DNA of 64,000 nucleotides from Roseateles_B sp041905785. GTDB lineage: Bacteria > Pseudomonadota > Gammaproteobacteria > Burkholderiales > Burkholderiaceae_C. Location: NCBI GenBank assembly GCA_041905785.1, contig JAYRKJ010000015.1, positions 62,001 through 126,000 on the forward strand. Direction: 5' to 3'. Under the pieces are notes generated by a model. That model did not search any database, was not told the origin of the DNA, and saw only the letters and a list, made by a program, of their open reading frames with translations. The translations under genes were made by a program, and so were the position numbers. Positions 17,849 to 27,130 of the stretch are shown one piece after another (positions within the stretch are counted from its first letter, which is position 1; each line of letters starts with the position of its first letter).

Positions 17849-17867
17849 GCGCAACAGGCAGTTGCGC
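17849..17867. promoter_or_regulatory. Perfect inverted repeat upstream of EamA gene
   Basis: GCGCAAC-N5-GTTGCGC located 68 bp before the ATG at 17935. Size fits a dimeric regulator site; no regulator can be assigned, though a LysR gene lies just downstream at 18915. Confidence 0.45.
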
Positions 17868-17934
17868 AATGACTGGCTTATCGGCCGACCCGCAGCTTCA
17901 GATACTGCCCCTGCACTCAACGCAAGAGGCCCCC

Positions 17935-18831
17935 ATGAAAGCTGCCGCGCTCGCCGCCCCTGCCATCGGCCAGGACACGCCGCTGTCCTGGCCCGCCCTG
18001 TTCATCCTCCTGTGGAGTTCCGGCTACGTGGCCGGCAAGATCGGCCTGCCCTACGCCGGCCCGCTGACGCTGATCTTCACGCGCTTCAGCGTGGCTGCGC
18101 TGGTCCTGCTGGCCGTCGCCTTGCTCACCCGTGCGCCCTGGCCCAAGGACTGGGCCTCGGTCGGCTGGCTGGCCCTCGTCGGCCTGCTGATCCAGGCCCT
18201 GCAGTTCTCCGGCCTCTACGTCGGCCTGAGCCTGGGCGTCTCCGCCGGCATCTCCGCGCTGATCGTCGGACTGATGCCGGTGCTCAGCGCGGCAGGCGCG
18301 GCCGTATTCCTGAACGAGCGGATCAGCCGCCGGCAGGTGGGCGGGCTGGTGCTGGGCATCGTGGGAGTCGGCATCGTCGTCGGCCACAAGACCAGCCTCG
18401 GCACAGCGTCCTGGATCGGTCATCTCGCCGTCGGCGCATCGCTGCTTGGCATCACGGCCGGCACGCTGGTGCAGAAGAAGCACTGCGTCGGCATGGACCT
18501 GCGCACCGGCGGTTTCATCCAGCTCGGCACCGCCACACTGGTTGTCGGGCCGGCCGCCTGGTTGACCGAACGGCTGCAGCTCACCTGGACCTGGGAACTC
18601 GTCGGCGCCTCGCTGTGGCTCAGCCTGGTGAACTCCATCGGTGCCATCAGCGTGCTGTACATGATGATGCGCCGCGGCCAGGCCAGCAGGGTTGCCAGCC
18701 TGTTCTACCTCGTGCCCGGTGTGACCGCGCTGATGGGCTATCTGGTCCTGCACGAGACCCTCAACGCCCTGCAGGCGCTGGGCTTCATTGTGTCCGCCGG
18801 CGGCGTCTACCTGACGACCCGGACGAACTGA
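17935..18831 (+). CDS. EamA/DMT-family transporter
   Basis: A 298-residue ten-helix membrane protein. The opening LSWPALFILLWSSGYVAGKIGLPYAGP and the internal LPVLSA-like turn before FLNERISRRQVGG are typical of the first EamA repeat, and FYLVPGVTALMGYLVLHET closes the second. Likely an exporter of amino acids or a related metabolite; the substrate is not predictable. Convergent with the LysR gene at 18915, 83 bp away. It is not a close copy of the other EamA protein in this window (13238). Confidence 0.88.
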   Translation: MKAAALAAPAIGQDTPLSWPALFILLWSSGYVAGKIGLPYAGPLTLIFTRFSVAALVLLAVALLTRAPWPKDWASVGWLALVGLLIQALQFSGLYVGLSLGVSAGISALIVGLMPVLSAAGAAVFLNERISRRQVGGLVLGIVGVGIVVGHKTSLGTASWIGHLAVGASLLGITAGTLVQKKHCVGMDLRTGGFIQLGTATLVVGPAAWLTERLQLTWTWELVGASLWLSLVNSIGAISVLYMMMRRGQASRVASLFYLVPGVTALMGYLVLHETLNALQALGFIVSAGGVYLTTRTN

Positions 18832-18914
18832 GTCGCCGGCCGCCAGCTCAGCGCGCAGCTGCCAATGCGCTGCGCCAGGCGCCGTCGTTCCAGGCGCACC
18901 GGTGCCCCTCGCGC

Positions 18915-19865
18915 CTACTCCGGCATCGTGCCATCCAGGTCCACCCAGCGCTGCTGCGGCAACCAGACCTCGCGCAAAAATGCGAGGAAGCTGCGCAGCT
19001 TGGGCGAGGGGTGCCGCATCGGCGCGTAGATCGCGTAGAGATGGTTGCCCAGATAGCCGTGGGGATGCAGCTCGGGCAGCACGCGCAGCAGGCGCCCGTC
19101 CCGCAGCTCGTCGGCGATGGCGAAGGAAGGCAGCAGGGCGACGCCGAGGCCCTGCAAGGCTAAGGCCTTGACGGCGTCACTGCTGTTCGCGGCGATGCGG
19201 GAACGGACGTTGACCGCCTGGGGCAGCCGGTCCGCCGTGAAGCGCCACTGGGCCGCGTGCTTGCGGTAGCCGTAGAACAGGCAGTCCACCTCCGCGAGAT
19301 CGGCCGCCTGCTCGATGGGCCGGGCAGCGCCGAGGAAGGCCGGCGAGGCGACCAGCGCATAGCTGACATCCGCCAGCTTGGTCGCGACCAGGTTCTCCGG
19401 CGGGCGATCGCAGAGACGCAGCAGCAGGTCGAACCCCTCCTCCTGCAGATCGACGTGCCGGTCCAGCAGGCACAAATCGAGTTGAACTTCCGGGTACAGA
19501 CGTGAGAACTCGCCGACATAGGGCACGACATGGTGGGCACCGAAGGCCACGGAGGTGCTGAGCGCCAGCACCCCGGAGGGTGTGCCGCGCGAATGCTCGG
19601 CATCGGCATGGGCAGACTCCAGCTCGCCGACGACCCGCACGGCACGCTCGAAGACCGCGGAGCCGATGTCGGTCAGACCCAGCTTGCGCGTGCTGCGGTT
19701 GAGCAGGCGCACGCCCAGCAACTGCTCCAGCTCACCCAGCTGGCGGCTGACACTGGCCTTGTCCAGCCCCATGCTCTTCGCGGCGGCAGAAATGCTGCGG
19801 CATTCGACGACGCGCGCGAACGTCACCATCAGACGTGCCTGCAGCAGTTGTTTGGCCGCGTTCAT
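18915..19865 (-). CDS. LysR-family transcriptional regulator
   Basis: A 316-residue regulator with the winged helix at residues about 10-65 (VVECRSISAAAKSMGLDKASVSRQLGELEQLLG) and a substrate-binding fold behind it. It belongs to the large LysR group related to DmlR/LTTR of unknown inducer. It is the second gene behind the MOSC protein gene (12 bp gap), so both are probably one transcript. The convergent EamA transporter is a possible target but this is only a guess from proximity. Confidence 0.88.
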   Translation of the reverse strand: MNAAKQLLQARLMVTFARVVECRSISAAAKSMGLDKASVSRQLGELEQLLGVRLLNRSTRKLGLTDIGSAVFERAVRVVGELESAHADAEHSRGTPSGVLALSTSVAFGAHHVVPYVGEFSRLYPEVQLDLCLLDRHVDLQEEGFDLLLRLCDRPPENLVATKLADVSYALVASPAFLGAARPIEQAADLAEVDCLFYGYRKHAAQWRFTADRLPQAVNVRSRIAANSSDAVKALALQGLGVALLPSFAIADELRDGRLLRVLPELHPHGYLGNHLYAIYAPMRHPSPKLRSFLAFLREVWLPQQRWVDLDGTMPE

Positions 19866-19877
19866 GGTGCCCGCGGT

Positions 19878-20447
19878 TCAGCCGCGCCGCATCTTGGCCC
19901 GGAACAGCTCGGCGATGCTGACCTCGCGCGGCCCTGGGATCAGCTCGAAGGCTTCGCCGGCTGCGAGGCTGCCGGCATTGAGCACGGCCAGATAAAAGCC
20001 GCACCAGCCGCTCTGGCTCATCAGCTTGGCCGCCTGCTTGAAGCCCATGGCCGCGTTGAACTTGAAGCAGGGCTGGCGCGGCTCGCTCACGGCCAGCTCG
20101 CAGTCCGGGAAGCGCAGCACGTCGCCCACCCACACATCCTGCTCCACTAAGCCGTCCAGGGTGAGGTTCTCGCCCAGGGCACCCGGCACGAGCGGCTCGT
20201 TCCACCCCGCCACCTTCGCCTGGGCGCGCACCGTCTGCCAGAAGGCGTAATGCGCCTGCGGATAGGCATAGACCGCCTTGCTGAGGCCGCCATGCACACT
20301 GAGGTCGGCCTGCTCATCACCATCCAGGCCCAGCGGCGCCACGGCGACGCGCCCCTCGCGCGACGCCTTGCGAATGCCGCTGGCGTGGGACTGGCCCTCG
20401 ATCAGCAAAGCTTGGACGCGACCGGTGTTGAGCGAGGCAAGACGCAT
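19878..20447 (-). CDS. MOSC domain protein (YiiM-like)
   Basis: A 189-residue MOSC protein of the YiiM type, enzymes that use a molybdenum cofactor to reduce N-hydroxylated bases such as 6-hydroxylaminopurine. Visible markers: LGLDGDEQADLSVHGG, GALGENLT, and the metal-ligand Cys in SEPRQPCFKF. The start at 20447 gives the usual MRLASLNTGR opening. It leads a two-gene unit with the LysR gene at 18915. Activity as an N-hydroxy base reductase is by family only. Confidence 0.88.
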   Translation of the reverse strand: MRLASLNTGRVQALLIEGQSHASGIRKASREGRVAVAPLGLDGDEQADLSVHGGLSKAVYAYPQAHYAFWQTVRAQAKVAGWNEPLVPGALGENLTLDGLVEQDVWVGDVLRFPDCELAVSEPRQPCFKFNAAMGFKQAAKLMSQSGWCGFYLAVLNAGSLAAGEAFELIPGPREVSIAELFRAKMRRG

Positions 20448-20900
20448 GGCGAGTTGGGATCTTGGCGGAGAGGCCGCACTGTAAGGCCTTGAGCCAGTCC
20501 CGACCAAAAGGACGGTGCAGGCCCGGGCGCCATGAGAACCAGATCCAGACCAGTGCAGCGCTGTCGTGAGAAATGTCGTCCGGACGATTCTCCCGGGCCG
20601 GGCAATGCCGGAAGCTGCGGTATCTATTCCGCAAACGCATAGATGCTGCAGGCGAGGGAGTTACAGCGTGATTACATTGCAGTGACAATCGATGCCCCAC
20701 CCGCTGCAATCCGGCGGTGGACATCCCGCCGGGCTGAACATGAGGCTCGGCAAGTGCCTGACATCGCGATGCAGACCGGCGATCCGGCTGTGTTCCAGAG
20801 CGGCATTGGGCCAGGCCCGGCCCGCGCATCCCCACGCCCCTGCCTGGGGCCGCCGCCCGAGCCTGACCCAATTCTGCTTTTCAACATCGAAGGACTTGCC
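20448..20900. other. 453 bp intergenic region between MOSC gene and pckG
   Basis: Divergent promoter region with no convincing gene. It is locally richer in A/T around 20555-20700 (GTGATTACATTGCAGTGACAATC), where the pckG promoter probably lies. I could not identify a named operator or riboswitch. Confidence 0.5.
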
Positions 20901-22769
20901 ATGAACCAACCCGTGATGGAAGGGCTGCGCCTGAACGTGCCCGCCTACGTCAAGCACCAGCGCCTGGTCGCCTGGGTGGCGGAAATCGCCGCCCTGACCC
21001 AGGCCAAGGACGTCTACTGGTGCGACGGCAGCCAGGAGGAGTACGAGCGCCTCTGCCAGCAACTGGTCGACGCCGGCACCTTCAAGAAGCTCAATCCCGC
21101 CAAGCGCCCCAACAGCTACCTGGCTTGGAGCGACCCCAGCGATGTCGCCCGCGTGGAAGACCGCACCTTCATCTGCTCGCAGAACAAGGCAGACGCCGGC
21201 CCCACCAACAACTGGATAGCCCCGGCCGAGATGCGCGAACTGCTGCAGACCGGCGACAAGGCCTTGTTCAAGGGCGCCATGAAGGGCCGCACCCTCTACG
21301 TGGTGCCCTTCAGCATGGGCCCCATCGGCTCGCCCATCGCCCATATCGGCGTGGAGCTCTCCGACAGCCCCTACGTGGCCGTCAACATGCGCATCATGAC
21401 CCGCATGGGGCGCGCCGTGCTGGACGTGCTGGGGGACAACGGCGCCTTCGTGCCCTGCGTGCACACCGTGGGCGCGCCGCTGGAGGCCGGGCAGGCCGAC
21501 GTCCGCTGGCCCTGCAACAAGACCAAGTACATCGTCCACTACCCCGAGACCCGCGAGATCTGGTCCTACGGCTCGGGCTACGGCGGCAACGCCCTGCTGG
21601 GCAAGAAGTGCTTCGCGCTGCGCATCGCCTCCACCATGGGCCGCGACCAGGGCTGGCTGGCCGAGCACATGCTGATCCTCGGCCTGACCTCGCCCGAGGG
21701 CAAGAAGTACCACTTCGCCGCCGCCTTCCCCAGCGCCTGCGGCAAGACCAACTTCTCCATGCTGATCCCGCCCAAGGCCTTCGACGGCTGGAAGGTCACG
21801 ACCGTGGGTGACGACATCGCCTGGATCAAGCCCGGTGCCGATGGCCGCCTCTACGCCATCAACCCGGAAGCCGGCTACTTCGGCGTGGCCCCCGGCACCA
21901 ACACGCTGACCAACTACAACTGCATGGCCAGCCTGCACCGGGACGTCATCTTCACCAACGTCGCCCTCACTGACGATGGCGATGTCTGGTGGGAGTCCAT
22001 GACCGACACCCCGCCGGCCCACCTGATCGACTGGCAAGGCAATGACTGGACGCCCGCCATCGCCAAGGAAACCGGCGCCAAGGCCGCCCATCCCAATGCC
22101 CGCTTCACCGTGGCCGCGACCAACAACCCGGCCCTGGATCCGGACTGGAACAACCCCGCCGGCGTGCCCATCGACGGCTTCATCTTCGGCGGGCGCCGCT
22201 CGACCACCGTCCCCCTGGTGACCGAGGCCCGCGACTGGGTGGAAGGCGTTTACATGGCCGCCACCATGGGCTCCGAGACCACCGCCGCAGCTGCCGGCCA
22301 GCAAGGTGTCGTGCGCCGCGATCCCTTCGCCATGCTGCCCTTCATGGGCTACAACATGGCCGACTACTTCCAGCACTGGCTGGACCTGGGCAAGAAGCTC
22401 GCCGACGGTGGCGCCACGCTGCCCAAGATCTTCTGCGTCAACTGGTTCCGCAAGAGTGCCGACGGCAAGTTCGTCTGGCCTGGCTACGGCGAGAACATGC
22501 GCGTGCTGAAGTGGATGCTGGACCGTGTGACCGGCAGCGGCCGGGGCGACGAGCACGTCTTTGGCGTGACCCCGCGCTATGAAGACATCAACTGGGACGG
22601 GCTGAACTTCACGAAGGAACAGTTCGAGGTGGCCACCCGCATCGACAAGGCCGACTGGGCCCAGGAGATGAAGCTGCACGACGAACTCTTCGCCCAGCTG
22701 GCCTACCACCTGCCGGCGGAACTGCCGGCCACCAAGGCCAAGATCGAGCAGCGCCTGGCCGCCGAGTAA
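20901..22769 (+). CDS. pckG: Phosphoenolpyruvate carboxykinase (GTP)
   Basis: Makes PEP, CO2 and GDP from oxaloacetate and GTP, the entry step of gluconeogenesis. The 622-residue protein has the P-loop region FPSACGKTNFSML with the reactive Cys, MGPIGSPIAHIGVELSDSPYV, the metal site VGDDIAWIK, and FGGRRSTTVPL. Size and motifs are those of the GTP class, not the ATP class. AAGGA stands about 7 nt before the ATG. The gene is alone and followed by a strong terminator. Confidence 0.97.
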   Translation: MNQPVMEGLRLNVPAYVKHQRLVAWVAEIAALTQAKDVYWCDGSQEEYERLCQQLVDAGTFKKLNPAKRPNSYLAWSDPSDVARVEDRTFICSQNKADAGPTNNWIAPAEMRELLQTGDKALFKGAMKGRTLYVVPFSMGPIGSPIAHIGVELSDSPYVAVNMRIMTRMGRAVLDVLGDNGAFVPCVHTVGAPLEAGQADVRWPCNKTKYIVHYPETREIWSYGSGYGGNALLGKKCFALRIASTMGRDQGWLAEHMLILGLTSPEGKKYHFAAAFPSACGKTNFSMLIPPKAFDGWKVTTVGDDIAWIKPGADGRLYAINPEAGYFGVAPGTNTLTNYNCMASLHRDVIFTNVALTDDGDVWWESMTDTPPAHLIDWQGNDWTPAIAKETGAKAAHPNARFTVAATNNPALDPDWNNPAGVPIDGFIFGGRRSTTVPLVTEARDWVEGVYMAATMGSETTAAAAGQQGVVRRDPFAMLPFMGYNMADYFQHWLDLGKKLADGGATLPKIFCVNWFRKSADGKFVWPGYGENMRVLKWMLDRVTGSGRGDEHVFGVTPRYEDINWDGLNFTKEQFEVATRIDKADWAQEMKLHDELFAQLAYHLPAELPATKAKIEQRLAAE

Positions 22770-22789
22770 GCGCAGCTCACATCCCCTGC

Positions 22790-22815
22790 AAAGCCCGCCT
22801 CGCGCGGGCTTTTTT
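22790..22815 (+). terminator. Rho-independent terminator of pckG
   Basis: Stem AAAGCCCGC / GCGGGCTTT with a 5-nt loop, running into a T tract, 20 bp after the pckG stop codon. Confidence 0.9.
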
Positions 22816-22986
22816 CATGCGTCCGGCTAGTTGCCGCCCATGGCATGCCTGCGCCGCCGGCGCCCGCGCGGCGCCGCCGCTCCCGCCCCCTGTCGACAGC
22901 CGGGGCCGCGGACGCAAAAAAACCTGCCGGCTTTGCAGCGGGCAGGCTCAACAGAGCAAGACGGCACGAAGGCCGTTGCAGGAGAC

Positions 22987-23226
22987 TCAGTCCTTGCGGG
23001 CGTGGGCGGCGCGCAGTTCGGCAGCGAAGCTGGGCATGCTGTCTTCGTACTGGGCTGCCAGGGCCAGCAGTTCACGTTCTTCGCGGGCCTTCTTGGCGGC
23101 GGCGAGATGGGCCTGCACCTTGGCAATCAGGCTCAACCACAGGCGGGCGCCGATGGCCGCGAAGGAACCACCGTGACGGACGGTGCGATGCAGGGGCAGA
23201 CCGAAAGTTTGGGTGGCAACGCTCAT
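22987..23226 (-). CDS. Small hypothetical protein, 79 aa
   Basis: A short, basic, Ala-rich protein. The middle (AAIGARLWLSLIAKVQAHLAAAKKAREERELLALAAQ) reads as one long amphipathic helix, followed by a polar tail ending AHARKD. It vaguely recalls DUF1127-type small proteins but lacks their defining residues, so I give no family. AAGGAAG lies 7 nt before the ATG at 23226, a good ribosome-binding site. It is divergent from the LysR gene at 23347, with an A/T-rich 120 bp region between them. Confidence 0.65.
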   Translation of the reverse strand: MSVATQTFGLPLHRTVRHGGSFAAIGARLWLSLIAKVQAHLAAAKKAREERELLALAAQYEDSMPSFAAELRAAHARKD

Positions 23227-23346
23227 GATGTGACTTCCTTTTGGGTGTTCCGTGCACCTGGTGTGGTGCGTTGGAAAGAATTATGGGGTAAACCCTAGAC
23301 ATGATCCAAATGAATTGTTTGAATCTGCTCTATAAACGATGTTCAT

Positions 23347-24282
23347 ATGAGTTTTCGCAACCTGGACCTCAACCTGCTGCGCGTCTTCGACGCCGTCATG
23401 GCTGAACGCAACCTCACGCGCGCCGCCGAGCGCCTGGCCATGACGCAGCCTGCGGTCAGCCATGCGCTGAAGCGACTGCGCGAGTCTTTGGGCGAGGAGC
23501 TGTTCGTCCGTCAGGCCTATGGCATGAAGCCCACCTCGCGCGCGGAGGGTCTGTGGCCCGAGGTGCGCCAGGCCCTGGACCGGCTGCGAGCCGTGCTGGA
23601 CCCGGGCGTCTACCAGCCGGCCACCGAGGACGCCACCTTCCAGGTTGCAATGGCCGACGCGACCGCGGCCCTGGTGCTGCCGCCGCTGATCGCCGATCTG
23701 GAGTCCCAGCAGGCCCGGGCCCGCGTCCATGTACTGCCCCTGACCACGCGCGACCCGCGCAGCCTGCTGGAACAGGGCGAGGCCGACTTCGCGTTGGGCT
23801 ACTTCCCACAGGCCATCGCCGCACTGCAAAGCCAGGGGCAGTTGGCGGCGATCCGTCACCACCGGCTCTACGAGAGCCAGTATGTCTGCGTGATGCGACG
23901 CGACCACCCGCTGGCCCAGGTTCCGCTGGACCTGGACGCCTACTGCGGCGCCCACCATTTGCTGGTGAGCTTTTCCGGACGGCCGCATGGCTTCGTCGAC
24001 GAGTCCCTGGCCGCCATGGGCCGCAGCCGGCGCATCGTGCTCACGGTCAACCAGTTCTTCACCGCAGGGCGCGTGGTGGCGCAGTCCGATCTGCTGACGG
24101 TGCTGCCCGAACGCTTTGTGGGTGCCACCGGCTACAAGAGCGGGCTGATCCAGCGCCCGCTGCCCTTCGCGCTGGCACCGGTCCATGTGGACATGCTCTG
24201 GCACATGCGCGATGAAGACCGCCCGCCGCAGCGCTGGATGCGCGAGCGCCTGCTGCTGGCCGCCGCCCTGGCCGCCGCCTGA
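23347..24282 (+). CDS. LysR-family transcriptional regulator
   Basis: A 311-residue LysR protein. The helix-turn-helix (VMAERNLTRAAERLAMTQPAVSHALKRLRESLG) and the following FVRQAYGMKPTSRAE are of the NodD/SyrM-like subgroup. The effector domain spans roughly residues 95-300. It is divergent from a small helical protein gene; the shared 120 bp contains GGGTAAACCC at 23285-23294, a possible half of an operator. No metabolic neighbour points to an inducer. Confidence 0.88.
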   Translation: MSFRNLDLNLLRVFDAVMAERNLTRAAERLAMTQPAVSHALKRLRESLGEELFVRQAYGMKPTSRAEGLWPEVRQALDRLRAVLDPGVYQPATEDATFQVAMADATAALVLPPLIADLESQQARARVHVLPLTTRDPRSLLEQGEADFALGYFPQAIAALQSQGQLAAIRHHRLYESQYVCVMRRDHPLAQVPLDLDAYCGAHHLLVSFSGRPHGFVDESLAAMGRSRRIVLTVNQFFTAGRVVAQSDLLTVLPERFVGATGYKSGLIQRPLPFALAPVHVDMLWHMRDEDRPPQRWMRERLLLAAALAAA

Positions 24283-24317
24283 AACCGAGCGGCCAGGCGA
24301 TCGGCGACAATCAGCGC

Positions 24318-25073
24318 ATGAGCAAGACCGCCGACCTGAACGACGCCGAGTTCGCCGAACTCGACGAATTGCTGGCCACCACGCCCGCGCCCCTGCAAGC
24401 CCTGGATGCCTCCATGCTGGACGGCTATCTCTGCGGGGTGCTGGTGCAGCCTCGACTGATCGACATCGAGGAATGGCTGCCTCCCATCTTTGACTACGAC
24501 GGCGGCGAACTGCCTGCCGACGCCGATCCCGCCTGGCTGGCCCGCATCCGTGAACTGGTGCTGCGCCGCCACACCGCCCTGAACCGCGCCCTGGCCGAGC
24601 ACGGCTGGTTCGATCCGGTCGTGCTGGACCTGGATGCCGAGGCCGCCGCCGCGGCCGAGGCCGGCGAGCCCCCGGTCGCAGATGCAGCTGACGACGAGCA
24701 GCTCTCGCCCATCACCCGCACCCTGCTGCCCTGGGTGGCCGGCTTCCAGCATGCTGCGCTGTGTTTCCCCGAGCTGGGCGAACTGGACGACGAGGGCGTG
24801 ATGAACGCCATGGCCCGCCTCTACCGCCACCTGCCGGCAGAAACCGCGGAAGAAAAGGAAGTGGCCGCCACGCTGGACCGCGAGCATCCGCTCAAGGACA
24901 TCGACGATGCCATCGAGGACCTGGTCGTCAACGTGGCCGACCTCTACGACCTGACCACGGACCTGCGCTACAAGGTCGAAGCCGTGCGCCGCGAGGCTCC
25001 CAAGGTCGGTCGCAACGATCCCTGCCCCTGCGGCTCGGGCCGCAAGTACAAGCAGTGCCACGGCGCCAACTGA
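24318..25073 (+). CDS. UPF0149 (YecA-like) protein with C-terminal SEC-C motif
   Basis: A 251-residue acidic protein. The YecA/UPF0149 core is at about residues 10-190 (LDASMLDGYLCGVLVQP, then LLPWVAGFQHAALCFPELGE). The last 20 residues form a SEC-C zinc finger with CPCGSG and KYKQCHG, the module also found at the end of SecA. UPF0149 function is not settled. A second UPF0149 protein without SEC-C is encoded at 33816. It follows the LysR gene after 35 bp in the same direction. Confidence 0.88.
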   Translation: MSKTADLNDAEFAELDELLATTPAPLQALDASMLDGYLCGVLVQPRLIDIEEWLPPIFDYDGGELPADADPAWLARIRELVLRRHTALNRALAEHGWFDPVVLDLDAEAAAAAEAGEPPVADAADDEQLSPITRTLLPWVAGFQHAALCFPELGELDDEGVMNAMARLYRHLPAETAEEKEVAATLDREHPLKDIDDAIEDLVVNVADLYDLTTDLRYKVEAVRREAPKVGRNDPCPCGSGRKYKQCHGAN

Positions 25074-25170
25074 GCGCATCCCTGAGCGAGCCCGCGCACG
25101 CGCAGGCGAGCCAGCAAACGAGCGCGCCCCACCCGCCCCGGGCCCGGACCGGGGTCCTCCACGAATCCTC

Positions 25171-25944
25171 ATGAAGCTGCAGATTCTCTCGGACCTCCAC
25201 ATGGAGACCGAGGCCTTCTTGCCCGAGCCGGCGCCGGGCGCCGAGCTGCTCGTGCTGGCAGGTGACGTGGACAGCAGCTGGCGCGGCCTGGCCGCCTTCG
25301 CGGGCTGGCCGGTGCCGGTGCTTTTCATCCCCGGCAATCATGAGTATGACCAGCGCGAGATCCGCGAGGCAGGACCCGCCTTGCGCCGCGAGTGCGAGCG
25401 CCTGGGCCTGCGGATGCTGGACGACGAAGCGGTCGCGCTGACCGACGCCGCCGGACGGCGCATTCGCTTTCTGGGCTCCACGCGCTGGAGCGACTTCGAG
25501 GTCTTCGGCCCCGGGCAGCGCGAGCGTGCCATGCGCGCTGCCGGCTACTTCCAGCGCGTGATGGCCGCGCGGCTTGACGGCCATCCCTTTGACGCCGAAG
25601 CGGTGCGCCGTCTCGGCCTGGAGAACCGCGCCTGGCTGCGTCAGGCATTGAGCCAGCAGCCGGACGAAGCCATCGACGCCACGGTGGTCGTCACCCACTT
25701 CGCACCCAGCCTGCAAAGCGCTGACCCGCGCTACGGCAGGCAGCCTGGCACGGCCAGCTTCTGCAACGACGACGAGGCCCTGATGCCCGGCGTGCAGCTG
25801 TGGATCCACGGCCACCTGCATTGCCGCCACGACTACCACGTCGCCCATGCTCGGGGCCAGACCCGCGTACTCTGCAACGCCAGAGGCCACGGTCGCAAAG
25901 GCGAAGCCCAGGGCTACGAGCCCCAGTTGTGCGTGGAGGTCTGA
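25171..25944 (+). CDS. Calcineurin-like metallophosphoesterase
   Basis: A 257-residue phosphoesterase with the metal-binding blocks in order: LSDLHMETE (D-x-H), VLAGDVDSS (GD), FIPGNHEYD (GNHE), VVVTHFAPS (TH) and WIHGHLHCRHDY (GHxH). The two-metal site is therefore complete. Substrate (phosphomonoester, diester or nucleotide) cannot be told. It follows the UPF0149 gene after 97 bp in the same direction and may share its transcript. Confidence 0.9.
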   Translation: MKLQILSDLHMETEAFLPEPAPGAELLVLAGDVDSSWRGLAAFAGWPVPVLFIPGNHEYDQREIREAGPALRRECERLGLRMLDDEAVALTDAAGRRIRFLGSTRWSDFEVFGPGQRERAMRAAGYFQRVMAARLDGHPFDAEAVRRLGLENRAWLRQALSQQPDEAIDATVVVTHFAPSLQSADPRYGRQPGTASFCNDDEALMPGVQLWIHGHLHCRHDYHVAHARGQTRVLCNARGHGRKGEAQGYEPQLCVEV

Positions 25945-26057
25945 GCGCCGCAGCCTGGTTCGCCGCTTGAGATGCATCAATCCGCCCGTGCGGACTTGTG
26001 CCAGACTGGGCCCGCACAATGCTCGCACGACGCCAACACTTGGCGAGGAGATATGGC

Positions 26058-26480
26058 ATGAAAATCCTGGTCGCCGTCGACGGCAGTCCCTATACCAAGC
26101 GCATGCTGGCCTACCTGGTCGCGCATGACGAGTGGCTGGGCAGCGCCCACCAATACACCGTGCTGCACGCCGTGCCGGCCGTACCACCGCGTGCCGCGGC
26201 CGTGTTGGACAAGGCCGTGCTCAAGTCTTACTACGACGACGAGGCCGAGAAAGTGCTCAAGCCCGTGCGCACTTTCTTCGAAAAGCAGAAGGTGCGCGCC
26301 GAGTTCCTCAGCAAGGTGGGCCCCGCCGCCGCGGTGATCAGCGCCGCAGCCAACAAGAGCAAGTTCGACCTGCTGCTGTTGGGGTCCCACGGCCACGGCG
26401 CGCTGGGCAACCTGGTGCTGGGCTCGGTGGCGACCAAGGTCATGACTCAGACGGACGTCCCTGTCCTACTGGTGCGCTGA
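26058..26480 (+). CDS. UspA-family universal stress protein
   Basis: A 140-residue single-domain Usp: MKILVAVDGSPYTKR opens the first strand, and GSHGHGALGNLVLGSVATKVM contains the G-2x-G-9x-G(S/T) nucleotide-binding motif, so it is of the ATP-binding type. GAGGAG lies upstream of the ATG at 26058. Expected to be cytoplasmic and raised under stress. Monocistronic. Confidence 0.92.
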   Translation: MKILVAVDGSPYTKRMLAYLVAHDEWLGSAHQYTVLHAVPAVPPRAAAVLDKAVLKSYYDDEAEKVLKPVRTFFEKQKVRAEFLSKVGPAAAVISAAANKSKFDLLLLGSHGHGALGNLVLGSVATKVMTQTDVPVLLVR

Positions 26481-26582
26481 GACCGCGCACCATTGCCGAG
26501 CGCCATAGCCGTGCACTGAGACATCCCTGCTCTGACCTGCGCTCAGCGCCGTGCCGAGGTCGGCGCCCGGCACCGCCGGACG

Positions 26583-26810
26583 CTACGCCCGGCGATGCAA
26601 CCAGGCCAGCGGCGACTCACCGCTGCCGGCCGGCATCACCTCGCTCGACTCCAGGGTCTGATAGTCGCTGGTGCGCCGAAATGAATCAGCCTCATCCTCG
26701 AGGGTGGCTTCGAGACCGAAGGCCGTGCCCATGTCCGCCGGGTCCTGCACCGGGCGATTGCTGGGCTGACGGCGGAAAAATCGCAGTGCGGCGGCAGGTG
26801 CGAATCGCAT
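26583..26810 (-). CDS. Small hypothetical protein, 75 aa
   Basis: A short open frame beginning MRFAPAAALRFFRRQ, with a basic N-terminus and an acidic middle (LEATLEDEADSFRR). GAGG stands about 7 nt before the ATG, which supports translation, but I recognise no family and codon periodicity is hard to judge at this length. It is convergent with the UspA gene. Treat as tentative. Confidence 0.42.
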   Translation of the reverse strand: MRFAPAAALRFFRRQPSNRPVQDPADMGTAFGLEATLEDEADSFRRTSDYQTLESSEVMPAGSGESPLAWLHRRA

Positions 26811-27130
26811 GGTGAACCTCGTCTGACGGCTGGGCTGCGCAAGGGCCGGGAGGCCCGATTCCAGCGCACATTGCGCTGGATCACGCATGCGTCCAGTTTG
26901 CTCGCCGCAGCGGCCACAGATATCCCTAAATTGGGTGGAAAACGACAGGCAGTTGGCAAAAAAGCACGCGCTTGCAAAGTGATGCAAAGACATGGCTTTC
27001 TTGCCTTCACCATTCGTGCAATCCCGATTAAGGGTGCTATGGTTTTCCCCTGCGTTTGGATAGCCTGCCTGACGTTCGCCATCCGGCGCATCCGCAACCC
27101 CATCGTCCTCGCCACCCACCCTTTCATCCC
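26811..27130. other. 320 bp intergenic stretch, lower GC than surroundings
   Basis: No gene seen. The stretch 26930-27060 is clearly richer in A/T than its neighbours and could hold promoters for the small genes on both sides; I see no confident -35/-10 pair or hairpin. Confidence 0.4.

Noticed and set aside
20661..22709. A very long minus-strand open frame (over 600 codons) antisense to pckG
   Set aside because: It mirrors the codon structure of pckG, has a His/Gly/Val-rich composition typical of antisense frames in high-GC DNA, and no recognisable domain.
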